A stretch of DNA of 41,169 nucleotides from an uncultured Eubacteriales bacterium (GTDB taxonomy: Bacteria > Bacillota > Clostridia > Oscillospirales > Oscillospiraceae): positions 1 through 41,169 of the forward strand of contig URPU01000007.1 of assembly GCA_900549865.1 (NCBI GenBank), given 5' to 3'. A program made the position numbers and the translations under genes. Every line of letters starts with the position of its first letter. Position 1 is the first letter of the stretch. Of the stretch, positions 24,015 through 32,269 are shown piece after piece. The notes beneath the pieces were generated by a model. The model was not told where the DNA came from, did no database searches, and saw nothing but the letters and a program-made list of their open reading frames with translations.

Positions 24015-24930
24015 AGAACACCCTCTTTTCTACAAACACAAATTCGAGAACAAGGAAAACAATAAATAGAAACAGGGCAATTACAGCCAGAGCTGAAGCT
24101 TCGCCTGTTGAAAAAATAGTAAAGGCCTTCTCGTAAACCTCGAATATCACGTTCGTGCTCAGGTTGTTCGGCCCGCCCGATGTCAGGATATTCAGCGGTG
24201 TATACGACCATGTGAGCCCCCAAACCAGAGATATAATCAGCGTATATATGCCCTGCGCAGAAGTCAGCGGCAATACTATCTTGAAAAAGATCTCAACATT
24301 GGGTGTGTTTTCTATCTTTGCAGTTTCTATAAGCTCCATGGGAACATTGTCAATGGCGGAGACCAGAACGATGACGTTATAGCCGAACATCTTCCACGAC
24401 ACCACCATAGATATAACAACAATCACCAGTCCGCTTGTCGCGGCCCAGTTGGGGAATTTACCGCCAAAGAACGACCATATTGTGGCAAGGGGCCCGGAGA
24501 CGGAGTTCCAAATCCAGCTCATAATAAGACCGCCGATGACGAGAGATATAAGGCTGGGCACAAAAATTGCAACTTTATAAAAGCCTTTCAGCCTCTTTAC
24601 CAGGTAAGTCAGACAATAGGAAACAATATATGGCACCACCACATCTATCACAACAAACAGCAGCATATAAAGTCCCGTGTTTTTCAGTGTGACAATAAAC
24701 TCTGTGCTCTTAAAGATTTTAACGTAGTTATTGAAGCCAACAAAGGTTTTTACCGGACTTATCATGTTCCATTTCAAAAAACTGAGATAAACGGTATAAA
24801 TAACCGGCCAGAACATAAAAACCGCAAAAACAACTATTGTGGGCAGCAGCAGCCAAAAAGAAAGGCGATGCTCTCTGCGTATGTAATTCTTTTTGCTTAG
24901 CGTTGGGTTTTTATTCGAAAGCTTAGCCAT
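24004..24930 (-). CDS. Carbohydrate ABC permease (MalF/UgpA type)
   Basis: A 308-aa membrane protein with six predicted membrane segments, starting at about residue 25 (LSFWLLLPTIVVFAVFMFWP). The coupling loop ELIETAKIENTPNVEIFFKI (EAA type) contacts the ATPase. TSGGPNNLSTNV near the C-terminus is characteristic of the CUT1 family. It lies between the TIM-barrel isomerase gene (23 bp upstream) and the frameshifted MalG partner. Confidence 0.92.
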   Translation of the reverse strand: MAKLSNKNPTLSKKNYIRREHRLSFWLLLPTIVVFAVFMFWPVIYTVYLSFLKWNMISPVKTFVGFNNYVKIFKSTEFIVTLKNTGLYMLLFVVIDVVVPYIVSYCLTYLVKRLKGFYKVAIFVPSLISLVIGGLIMSWIWNSVSGPLATIWSFFGGKFPNWAATSGLVIVVISMVVSWKMFGYNVIVLVSAIDNVPMELIETAKIENTPNVEIFFKIVLPLTSAQGIYTLIISLVWGLTWSYTPLNILTSGGPNNLSTNVIFEVYEKAFTIFSTGEASALAVIALFLFIVFLVLEFVFVEKRVFYEN

Positions 24931-24953
24931 AAGCCGACCTTTCCTTTCACATA

Positions 24954-25799
24954 TTAGAGCGAACTGTGAATATCTTTTACCATGGAGTTTACCTCGGTAA
25001 AATCATTGTACATGAGCTCAGGAGTGATGTGCTTGCCGGGAGAATACTCCAAAATCCAGTGCGCTTTGGGAGAATACTTTTCCATCGCCTTGAACAAATC
25101 TCTTATCTGCTGGCGTGAGTACTTCATGCCGGCTTCAAAGAGAGGTCTGTGGGTATCTCTCACGCCCTGGTTATTGTGGATATGGTAAGCGGTGATGCGT
25201 TTGTTAAGTGCGGCAATAAGCCGCTCGATATTCCAGTCATTAAGAATTGCGTGGCCTAAGTCAATAAGGCACATAATATCATCGGGGATACTGCTGAACA
25301 GCTCTATAAATTCATCTTCGGAGAAAAGCACGCTATGGTTGTAATTGAAGCCTACGTTTTCAACTGTTAGTTCAATACCAGCCTTACGCGCCATTTCACC
25401 AAGCGCAATAATCATATTGCGGGAATTGTCCTGAAGGTGGAGCTTGTCCTTATCTTCGTAGGAAATCTGATTGGTATGCATAACGATAGAAGGTGCATGA
25501 AACTGCCTGCACAGATCATAGGAAATTTCATAGGATTCCTTCATATAAGCGGCGGCCTCGCTGTCAGGCTCACTGGTAGCCTCCAATTCGAAAAACGGGC
25601 CGTGGAAAAGCGTGGGATACTTGGCAAACTGTTCTTTGACCTGCAACAAATTTGGAATGTGCTGTGGACGAGCAGAATTTCTGGTGTAAATTGCAAGCTC
25701 AACGCCCACATTCAGCGGGCTGCACTTTTCCAGCACAGAAAGCATATGCGGATACTGATCCTGATCTGAGCCATAGCTTGAATAATATAAACCGTTCAT
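24954..25799 (-). CDS. TIM-barrel sugar isomerase/epimerase (AP endonuclease 2 superfamily)
   Basis: A 281-aa protein. I chose the start ATG 25799 because it has GGAGG upstream; a longer frame has none. VGVELAIY, FHGPFFE, VMHTNQ, GIELTVENVGFNYNH, CLIDLGHAIL and YHIHNNQG supply the Glu, Asp and His residues expected of the metal site in xylose-isomerase-like TIM barrels. It probably isomerises or epimerises the imported sugar or a derivative. It sits inside the importer operon, separated from the substrate-binding protein gene by repeat copy D. Confidence 0.85.
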   Translation of the reverse strand: MNGLYYSSYGSDQDQYPHMLSVLEKCSPLNVGVELAIYTRNSARPQHIPNLLQVKEQFAKYPTLFHGPFFELEATSEPDSEAAAYMKESYEISYDLCRQFHAPSIVMHTNQISYEDKDKLHLQDNSRNMIIALGEMARKAGIELTVENVGFNYNHSVLFSEDEFIELFSSIPDDIMCLIDLGHAILNDWNIERLIAALNKRITAYHIHNNQGVRDTHRPLFEAGMKYSRQQIRDLFKAMEKYSPKAHWILEYSPGKHITPELMYNDFTEVNSMVKDIHSSL

Positions 25800-25838
25800 A
25801 GTAATCCTCCATGGGGTTTTACCGCACAAATAATTATT

Positions 25839-26040
25839 GAGACTGTCGAAAAAGTGGCCTTGTCACTTTTTCGAGAAAGCTTCGCTGCGTATCGCGCCCC
25901 TACTGTCCGCTTATAGCAGACAATTCGACGCTCACTTCGCGCAAAGTATTTTTCTCCACGCACATGTCGCGTCAGGAAACTGATCATACTCATTTCGCGT
26001 CTGCGGACGCGAAACTCTGCGAGGCTTTTTTGACAAGCTG
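25839..26040 (+). repeat. ~202-bp hairpin-rich MITE-like repeat, copy D
   Basis: A complete 202-bp copy from GAGACTGTCGAAAAAG to TTTTTTGACAAGCTG, in the same orientation as copy A and the most diverged. The TTTCGCGTC/GACGCGAAA hairpin is intact; the CTGTCCGCT/AGCAGACA hairpin has one mismatch. It lies inside an operon, between the substrate-binding protein and isomerase genes, where its hairpins may reduce downstream expression. Confidence 0.85.
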
Positions 26041-26060
26041 AAATATTATAAAGCCTCGCG

Positions 26061-26116
26061 TATGGAGGAGCTGCGCCATATCATGCTATTGCCATGCAGG
26101 CGGCAGGTCCTCCATA
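26061..26116. repeat. Long imperfect hairpin
   Basis: TATGGAGGAGCTGCGCC (26061-26077) pairs with GGCGGCAGGTCCTCCATA (26099-26116) with one mismatch and a bulge, giving about 16 bp around a 21-nt loop. It lies between copy D and the operon hairpin at 26127. Function unknown; it could be an RNA processing or stability element separating the abundant substrate-binding protein message from the rest. Confidence 0.55.
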
Positions 26117-26126
26117 TGTACTAAAC

Positions 26127-26161
26127 AGGCGTGCTGTTAGGCTTTGAAGCGCAGCACGCCT
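26127..26161 (-). terminator. Hairpin after the substrate-binding protein gene
   Basis: AGGCGTGCTG and CAGCACGCCT form a 10-bp perfect stem with a 15-nt loop, 34 bp after the stop of the substrate-binding protein gene. On the minus strand only TGTTT follows, so it may be a partial terminator or a 3' stabiliser. Confidence 0.5.
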
Positions 26162-26194
26162 TTATAATTATGCCTTAATCAGCGATTGAGGCAA

Positions 26195-27529
26195 TCAGCC
26201 CTCATTCATAAGCTGATTTGCAGACTCGGCAAGAGCAGTCATTACGTCGAGCGCAGTTCCATGACCGGTGTAGATAGCATCACGTGCATTGCAGAAGTCG
26301 TCCTGAAGCTGGAGCGCGGAGGAGCCGGGAAATGCTACCGGAGTATTCAGCGCATCTATGACGTTCAAACCGGCGTTAAGATAGGGATGCTCTTCAACGT
26401 ATGCTTTGAAGCCATCAGACTCACGCACATCTGCCCTGCCGGGGAGGTAACCAGTTGCCTCTGACCATGCCTCAATATATTTGGCGTTTCCAAGAAGCTG
26501 GAGGAACTGCCATGCGCCTTCCTGCACAGCAGGATCAGTGGCGGTAATGCAGAACATAGAGCCGCCCACGGGCGCGGTGACAGGATTGCCCTTGCAGGAC
26601 ACAACAGAGGCGGCCTGCCAGTCAAATGCGCAGGAAGTGGTAAAGCCGGTAGACCAGCCGATGGTAGCGATCATGATACCAAGCTTGCCGGAGGAGAAGG
26701 CTTCCTTGATTGCATCTGCGCCGGAAAGGAACACGCCGGTGCCATCAGCATACAGATCGGCCACTTCCTGCATTGCGCTGACAGCAGCTTCATCGTCAAA
26801 GTGTGCAACATAGGTGCCATTCTCTTCGGTGTAGATTTCACCGCCATTTGCCTCTATCAGCCACTCTTCAAGCCAGAAATCGGGGGGAGCTGCAAAGCTG
26901 AAGCCCTCAGCGTCGGTGTTTGCAACGATAGCCTTTGCCCATTCGACGACCTCTTCCCAAGTGGTGGGGAGATTGCTGGTGTCAAGACCGGCAGCCTGGC
27001 AAACTTCAATATTATAGTAGAAAATGGGGCAGGAGTTTGCAATGGGGATACCAACTACCTGAGAACCATCGGGGTTCTTGCAGAGGTCAACAAGGTTGCT
27101 GTCAAAAGCAGTCAGAAACTCTTCACCGCCCTCAAGTGAAGCGATGTCGGTGGTGGGGAAATTCTCGCACAGGAAGTTGCTCCATGTGTAAGAAATCTGG
27201 CAAATGCCGGGTGTGCTTCCGCTTGCAGCATCGGCGACCATCTGCTGGATAAGTCCCTTGTACTCGCCACTGTTGTAGACAGGAACTATCTCAAAGCTGT
27301 CCTGACTGGCGTTGAACTCGGCAGCAGCCTCTTCAAGGACGTTTGCGCCCATGTCGGCAGAAGCTCTGTGCCACACCTCTATTCTGGTTTTTTCTGCGGA
27401 TGCAGCTCCTTCCGCTGCGGAAGCTGCGCTCTTCTCTTCGGGCTGTTTCTGCTGTGCGCCGCATGCGCACAGGCTCAGTAGCATTGCGAAAACCACCAGA
27501 AGAACGAGAAGTTTCTTTGCGTTTTTCAT
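26195..27529 (-). CDS. Carbohydrate-binding lipoprotein (extracellular solute-binding protein family 1)
   Basis: A 444-aa protein. I chose the start ATG 27529, directly before MKNAKKLLVLLV; the longer frame upstream is intergenic. The lipobox SLCAC places the lipidated Cys at residue 23, followed by a Glu/Ala/Ser linker to about residue 50. RIEVWHRASADMGANVLEEA opens the type I binding fold; PTTWEEVVEWAKAI and GGSMFCITATDPAVQEGAWQF are family blocks. It delivers a sugar to the permease pair encoded downstream and is the promoter-proximal gene of the LacI-linked operon. Confidence 0.92.
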   Translation of the reverse strand: MKNAKKLLVLLVVFAMLLSLCACGAQQKQPEEKSAASAAEGAASAEKTRIEVWHRASADMGANVLEEAAAEFNASQDSFEIVPVYNSGEYKGLIQQMVADAASGSTPGICQISYTWSNFLCENFPTTDIASLEGGEEFLTAFDSNLVDLCKNPDGSQVVGIPIANSCPIFYYNIEVCQAAGLDTSNLPTTWEEVVEWAKAIVANTDAEGFSFAAPPDFWLEEWLIEANGGEIYTEENGTYVAHFDDEAAVSAMQEVADLYADGTGVFLSGADAIKEAFSSGKLGIMIATIGWSTGFTTSCAFDWQAASVVSCKGNPVTAPVGGSMFCITATDPAVQEGAWQFLQLLGNAKYIEAWSEATGYLPGRADVRESDGFKAYVEEHPYLNAGLNVIDALNTPVAFPGSSALQLQDDFCNARDAIYTGHGTALDVMTALAESANQLMNEG

Positions 27530-27656
27530 TTGTTCTTTTTTCCTTTCATTTCTTTTTTTTATTTCAAGGCGCAGGTCCTTGCTTCTACACGAACATACGC
27601 ACTGAATAATACAAACTAAGCGCGGCAAAATAGGGGCTTTTCCTGACTCAATAAAT

Positions 27657-27685
27657 GTTATATAATCTGTTATGCTATTAAACAA
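27657..27685 (-). promoter_or_regulatory. Promoter of the carbohydrate importer operon
   Basis: On the minus strand TTGTTT (27685-27680) and TATAAC (27662-27657) with a 17-bp spacer. The overlapping plus-strand TATAAT at 27661-27666 could serve the divergent lacI-type gene, but its -35 is poor. Two TGTTAT repeats 12 bp apart (27656, 27668) lie within this region as possible operator half-sites. Confidence 0.5.
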
Positions 27686-27711
27686 AAAACACTGCATACA
27701 GAGGTCGCATC

Positions 27712-28794
27712 ATGGGAAGAAATCAAAAAGTTGTAACAGCAAAGCAGGTTGCAGAATTTGCCGGAGTATCTCAAGCTACGGTTTCCATGATACTCAATAA
27801 TTACAGCAACGCCAGTTTTACAGATGAAACAAGAAAAAAAGTGCTGGATGCCTGCAACATGCTTGGCTACCGCGGTACAATACAAAACGGAATAAAAGAA
27901 GAGAATATCCTATTGGTTGTGCTGCCATCCTGCAATAACCTTAGCTATTCCGTTCAGCTTTCTGTTGTACAGGCTCGCGCCTCCGAGGCAGGGTACATCT
28001 GCATAACTTTGAACACCTTCAGGGATTCAAGACTTGAGAACAGCATACTCCAATGCATAAAAACTCTGCCCGTAGCGGGCGCCGTTTTTTTGTATCAGCC
28101 TGAAAACCTGAGTATTCTTGAACGCGCGTCAGTGCTTAAGCCCTGTGTTGTGGTGTGCGACAAAAATCTCGACATCAAGGTTGACTCTGTAATGGTGAAC
28201 AGCTTCGGCATAGGGAAAATTATTGCAGAGCACATGATACAATTGGGGCACAAAAACGTTGCATATATCGCAACAGATATAAACCGAAAGTATGTTACCC
28301 GTGTTCAGCGGCTTGAGGGCATAAGGGCAACCTACAGGGAATATGGATTCAGCGATGATGCCATTCGTTTGGTCACTCTTAAAAACGAGAGAATCTCTCC
28401 GCGCGGAACGGTGGAGGATTATGCCGCTGGAACATTGCTGACTAATAGATTCCTTGAAAAGTACGGAGACAAATACACCGGGATAATTGGATATAATGAC
28501 ATGATATGTCTCGGCATTCTGGATGCACTGAAGCGGAACAATAAGCGCGTTCCTCAAGACTATTCGGTGATGGGCTGCGACAACATACACCTTTCTGAGA
28601 TGAGCAACGTGTCGCTGACGACTGTCGAGCACTATCACCATTTGAGGGCGAAGGATGCCGTGGACATGCTTTTAAGGAAGATTGACGAGGACGTATACCA
28701 TATAACTGATATATCGGCAACAGGAATAACTAGAGTTGAATATGAGCCGAAAATAATTATCCGCTCAAGCACAAAATCTGTTAAAAACACTTGA
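27712..28794 (+). CDS. LacI-family transcriptional regulator
   Basis: A 360-aa protein of normal length. The N-terminal helix-turn-helix VTAKQVAEFAGVSQATVSMILNN (about residues 8-30) and hinge region are followed by a periplasmic-binding-like sensor domain from about residue 65 (ILLVVLPSCNN, HMIQLGHKNVAYI, GYNDMICLGILDAL, DYSVMGCDNI). The ATG at 27712 has GAGG upstream. Divergent from the importer operon, it is the obvious candidate regulator, presumably responding to the imported sugar. Confidence 0.93.
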   Translation: MGRNQKVVTAKQVAEFAGVSQATVSMILNNYSNASFTDETRKKVLDACNMLGYRGTIQNGIKEENILLVVLPSCNNLSYSVQLSVVQARASEAGYICITLNTFRDSRLENSILQCIKTLPVAGAVFLYQPENLSILERASVLKPCVVVCDKNLDIKVDSVMVNSFGIGKIIAEHMIQLGHKNVAYIATDINRKYVTRVQRLEGIRATYREYGFSDDAIRLVTLKNERISPRGTVEDYAAGTLLTNRFLEKYGDKYTGIIGYNDMICLGILDALKRNNKRVPQDYSVMGCDNIHLSEMSNVSLTTVEHYHHLRAKDAVDMLLRKIDEDVYHITDISATGITRVEYEPKIIIRSSTKSVKNT

Positions 28795-29414
28795 GATGCC
28801 CGTTGGGCGCTTAGCTTGCGGCAGGTCAGCCCGCATCTGCAATTATACAAAAAAACATCTTCTTGTCAATTTTGCTGCACGGCTGTTTTAATTGCAGAAT
28901 CAGCTTGGTGAAGCGGAGCATGTTGAATTGTTCATTGAATAATTCAATGGCAGTGTAAAGGCTTTCCAGATTTAAAACTTTTTTGGTCGAGCTACACAAA
29001 AAGCCAAGATAATATTGATGAAAACAACCATAATTTCTGCTTTGAACAATTTAATAAAGATTTTAATGGCAAGTACCAGGAACATTTTACGCCATCCAAT
29101 TCGGCGCGATTGGTGCTGCTGACCTCAAGGCAAAGCATATGCTGTGCCTTTGTCCGCAGATACCCCTCCCGCTCCGGCAAAAGCACTTCGCAGATGAGAA
29201 GAAATATCTATGCCATGCATGCTCAAAGCCCCGGATAACGCTCTTTATCAACGTTATCCGGGGCTTTGGCTTATCTATTCTCTTTTTGCAGCAAACTTCA
29301 TTGCCGCTTTGCACATACATTCGGCGGAATAGTCAAAGAACGTCTCTTAACATCCGCGCCATTTGTTGCCCGCGCCCGCTGCGATTGGCATCGGCATAAC
29401 TCGGTTTCACCTCG
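28795..29414. other. 620-bp intergenic region without a recognisable gene
   Basis: AT-rich stretch between the lacI-type gene and the convergent potCD. It contains a 17-bp palindrome CATTGAATAATTCAATG near 28935-28951 and the strong bidirectional terminator at 29225-29267. Short open frames around 29087-29400 exist on both strands, but none has a ribosome site or recognisable domain. It may hold remnants of older genes. Confidence 0.6.
29225..29267. terminator. Bidirectional terminator between lacI-type gene and potCD
   Basis: A 16-bp perfect stem (AAAGCCCCGGATAACG / CGTTATCCGGGGCTTT, 11-nt loop) lies between two convergent genes, with A/T ends on both strands. Confidence 0.8.
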
Positions 29415-31385
29415 TCAGCTTATTTTCAGCGTCTCCCACAGGGAGTTGACATAGTCGAGCGTCTCCGCGTCAAGGCTGCGGAAGGCAAACTCGTTATACC
29501 GCGCACTGAAATCGCCGATTTCCGGATAGAGTATCTCCATGGCGTCCTCGCCCATGTCATCGATATACCCCTCGTCGGTATATACGGCGGAATTGGGTGA
29601 GGCGTAGCAGATATATTCGGCGTTTGCTATCGCCGGTTCGGGCGAGAGCATGTAGTTTATGAATATCTCGGCCAGCTCCTTGTTCTGGCAGCAGCTCGGG
29701 ATGCACATCGCGTCGATGAAGTAGTTCGTGCGCTGCGGATAGTAGAACCGGAGATCAACCCCATCCGCCTGCGCGTCAAGCATGGTGAAGTAGTCGCCCG
29801 CGTAGTACGGGGCTATCGCCGCCTCGCCGGACTCCATCATGTTGTACACCTCGTCCATGACGTAGCTCTTCACCAGCGGCGACTGGCGCTTGAGCTCCGC
29901 AAGGGCGCTGTCCCACTTCGCGCGGTCCGTGTCGTTGACGTCGAGACCCAGCTTATACTGCGCCGTCGCAAAGGCGTCGCGGGAGTTGTTGAACTGGAGG
30001 ATGCTCCCGGCGTACTTTTCGTTCCACATGAGGTTCCAGTCGTTCGCGTCGGCCTCATCGACGACGGCGGCGTTGTATATGATGCCCACCACGCCGTAGG
30101 TGTACGGCACGGTGTACTCGTCGTCCGGGTCGTAGTACAGTCCGTGGAAGCTGTCCGAAATATTGCTGTAGTTCGGTATGTTGCTGTAGTCCAGCGGCAG
30201 AAGCATACCCTCGCTGCGCATACGCGCGATCATATAGTCCGATGGGATGACCACGTCGAAGCTGACAGCGCCGGAGGAGAGCTTTGCGTACATATCCTCG
30301 TTGCTGGCAAAGGTGGTGTAGTTGACCTTCACCTTCTTGCCGTAGGTCTCCTCGTACCACTGCTCAAACGCCTCTATGGTGTTGAGCGAGTCGTCGGACC
30401 CGTCGGAGATATATTCGCCCCAGTTATATACGTTCAGCTCCTGCGTGCCGCTGCCGGAGAGGATGAGCACCGCTATCCCCGCCGCGGCCAGAACGCCGCC
30501 GATGACCCCGGCGGCGGCGCGCTGTACGCGCCTGCTCGCTCGCCGATGGTACTGCCAGACCAGGTGGGAGAGTAGGAAGCGCCGGGCGCGCGCCGGGCGC
30601 GCGCGCGAATCGTCGTCCACAAGGTTCGTGAGGATAAGCAGGGCGAGGATGACGAAGAAGATTATCGTCGCCAGCGCGTACATCTTCGGCGTGACGGTCT
30701 TTTTCGTCATGGAGTATATGCGTATGGGCAGCGTCTCAAATCCGTTGCCGGAGGTGAAATAGCTTATCACAAAGTCGTCCAGCGAAAGCGTGAAGGCCAT
30801 GATGAAGCCCGTCACGACGCCCGGCATTATCTCCGGTATCTCCACCTTCATGAACGCCTGCACCGGCGTGCAGCCGAGGTCCATCGCGGCCTCAGGCAGC
30901 GCCTTGTCCATCTGGCGCAGCTTCGGCAGCACCTGCAATATGACGTAGGGCAAACAGAAGGTCACGTGCGCGATCAGCATCGTCCAGAAGCTCAGGCTCG
31001 TCGCCGCGCCGAAAAGCCGCCCCACGAACACGAACATCAGCATGAGCGAGATACCCGTGATTATATCCGGGTTTATCATTGGTATGTTCGTGACGGTGTC
31101 CATCGCGGCGCGCATGGCGCGGTTGCGCAGCTTGTTTATGCCGACGGCGGCCGCCGTGCCCATGACCGTGGACACGACCGCGGCGCACAGCGCCAGCACC
31201 AGCGTGTTTCGCACTGCGCCCAGCGTCTCCGCGTCGCGGAAAAGCTCCCTGTACCAGTTCAGCGAGAAGCCCGAGAACACGGAAAGGCTCTTCGCCTCGT
31301 TGAAGGAGAACACCAGCAGTATCGCAATGGGCGCAAAGAGGAATATCATTATAAGGGCCGTGTAGACCTTTGACATTTTTCTCAT
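29415..31385 (-). CDS. Polyamine ABC importer permease fused to substrate-binding protein (PotC-PotD)
   Basis: A 656-aa fusion. I chose the start ATG 31385 because GGGAGG lies upstream; the longer open frame runs through potB out of frame. Residues 1-257 are PotC: six membrane segments and the coupling loop PEAAMDLGCTPVQAFMKVEI. Residues 260-290 are a basic Arg-rich linker, 291-311 a membrane anchor, and 316-656 a PotD-type spermidine/putrescine-binding domain opening with ELNVYNWGEYISDG. Conserved Trp/Asp/Tyr positions such as VIPSDYMIARM and PYTYGVVGI are present. The binding protein is thus tethered to the permease rather than being a free lipoprotein. Last gene of the pot operon. Confidence 0.93.
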   Translation of the reverse strand: MRKMSKVYTALIMIFLFAPIAILLVFSFNEAKSLSVFSGFSLNWYRELFRDAETLGAVRNTLVLALCAAVVSTVMGTAAAVGINKLRNRAMRAAMDTVTNIPMINPDIITGISLMLMFVFVGRLFGAATSLSFWTMLIAHVTFCLPYVILQVLPKLRQMDKALPEAAMDLGCTPVQAFMKVEIPEIMPGVVTGFIMAFTLSLDDFVISYFTSGNGFETLPIRIYSMTKKTVTPKMYALATIIFFVILALLILTNLVDDDSRARPARARRFLLSHLVWQYHRRASRRVQRAAAGVIGGVLAAAGIAVLILSGSGTQELNVYNWGEYISDGSDDSLNTIEAFEQWYEETYGKKVKVNYTTFASNEDMYAKLSSGAVSFDVVIPSDYMIARMRSEGMLLPLDYSNIPNYSNISDSFHGLYYDPDDEYTVPYTYGVVGIIYNAAVVDEADANDWNLMWNEKYAGSILQFNNSRDAFATAQYKLGLDVNDTDRAKWDSALAELKRQSPLVKSYVMDEVYNMMESGEAAIAPYYAGDYFTMLDAQADGVDLRFYYPQRTNYFIDAMCIPSCCQNKELAEIFINYMLSPEPAIANAEYICYASPNSAVYTDEGYIDDMGEDAMEILYPEIGDFSARYNEFAFRSLDAETLDYVNSLWETLKIS

Positions 31386-31399
31386 ATCCGTGCCTCCCT

Positions 31400-32269
31400 T
31401 CACACCGCGGCGCGCTTCCCGGCCGCGTGCTGCAAAAGCGCCATGCACGCCAGCAGAATTATCATCAGCACGAAGGCTATCGCGGCGGCAAAGTGCAGGT
31501 TGTTCGCCACATACTGCCCCTCTATCGCGTCGCCGATGAGATAGAACTTGCCGTTGCCGAGCTTCTGCGAGATGTAGAAGGTGGATATGGACGGGATGAG
31601 CACCATGTTCACGCCGGATATCACGCCCGGCAGGCTCAGCGGCCATATGACCCGGCGCAGCACGCCCGCGCTGTTGCAGCCGAGGTCGCGCGCGGCCTCT
31701 ATCAGGCGCACGTCCATCTTCGCCATGACGGAGTATATCGGCAGTATCATATACGGAAAGTAATCGTACACCATGCCTATCACGACGGCGGCCTCCGTGC
31801 CGATTATATGCACGCGCCCAAGCCCCAGCATGGACAGAAAGCCGTTTAATATGCCGGTGTCCTGCAAAATGGTCATCCACGCGTAGGTGCGGATGAGGAA
31901 GTTCATCCACATGGGGATCATGATCAGCGTTATCATTATCTTCTGCGCGCGCGGCGCGGCGCGGGAAATGATATAGGCCATGGGATAGCCCATGATGAGG
32001 CATATCACGGTGGATATCACCGCCAGCTTGAGAGAGCGCAGGAAGATGATGAGATAGGTGTGCACCTCCCGCCCGCCGTCAACGGCGGAGGTTGCGGTGA
32101 AAAAGCGGCTTATATTATCAAGGGTGAAGTTGAACTGCGCGTCGGTAAAGGCGTAGTACGCCACGAAGAACAGCGGCACCACCACGAACAGCACCGCCCA
32201 GAAGGAATATGGCGCAAGCGTCAGCCGCTGCACGAGACCGGCGCGGTTTGCATTGGCATTCGGTCTCAT
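31400..32269 (-). CDS. potB: Polyamine ABC importer permease PotB
   Basis: A 289-aa membrane protein. The start ATG 32269 forms an ATGA overlap with the potA stop (32266). Six membrane segments are visible, beginning at residue ~20 (LAPYSFWAVLFVVVPLFFVAYY); MIPMWMNFLIRTYAWM is the PotB hallmark, and the coupling loop EAARDLGCNSAGVLRRVIWP follows. It forms the heterodimeric channel with the PotC part of the downstream fusion, 14 bp away. Spermidine versus putrescine preference cannot be told. Confidence 0.94.
   Translation of the reverse strand: MRPNANANRAGLVQRLTLAPYSFWAVLFVVVPLFFVAYYAFTDAQFNFTLDNISRFFTATSAVDGGREVHTYLIIFLRSLKLAVISTVICLIMGYPMAYIISRAAPRAQKIMITLIMIPMWMNFLIRTYAWMTILQDTGILNGFLSMLGLGRVHIIGTEAAVVIGMVYDYFPYMILPIYSVMAKMDVRLIEAARDLGCNSAGVLRRVIWPLSLPGVISGVNMVLIPSISTFYISQKLGNGKFYLIGDAIEGQYVANNLHFAAAIAFVLMIILLACMALLQHAAGKRAAV

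Noticed and set aside
29087..29400. Overlapping short frames on both strands near the terminator at 29225
   Set aside because: No ribosome sites or recognisable domains, and the strong terminator runs through them.
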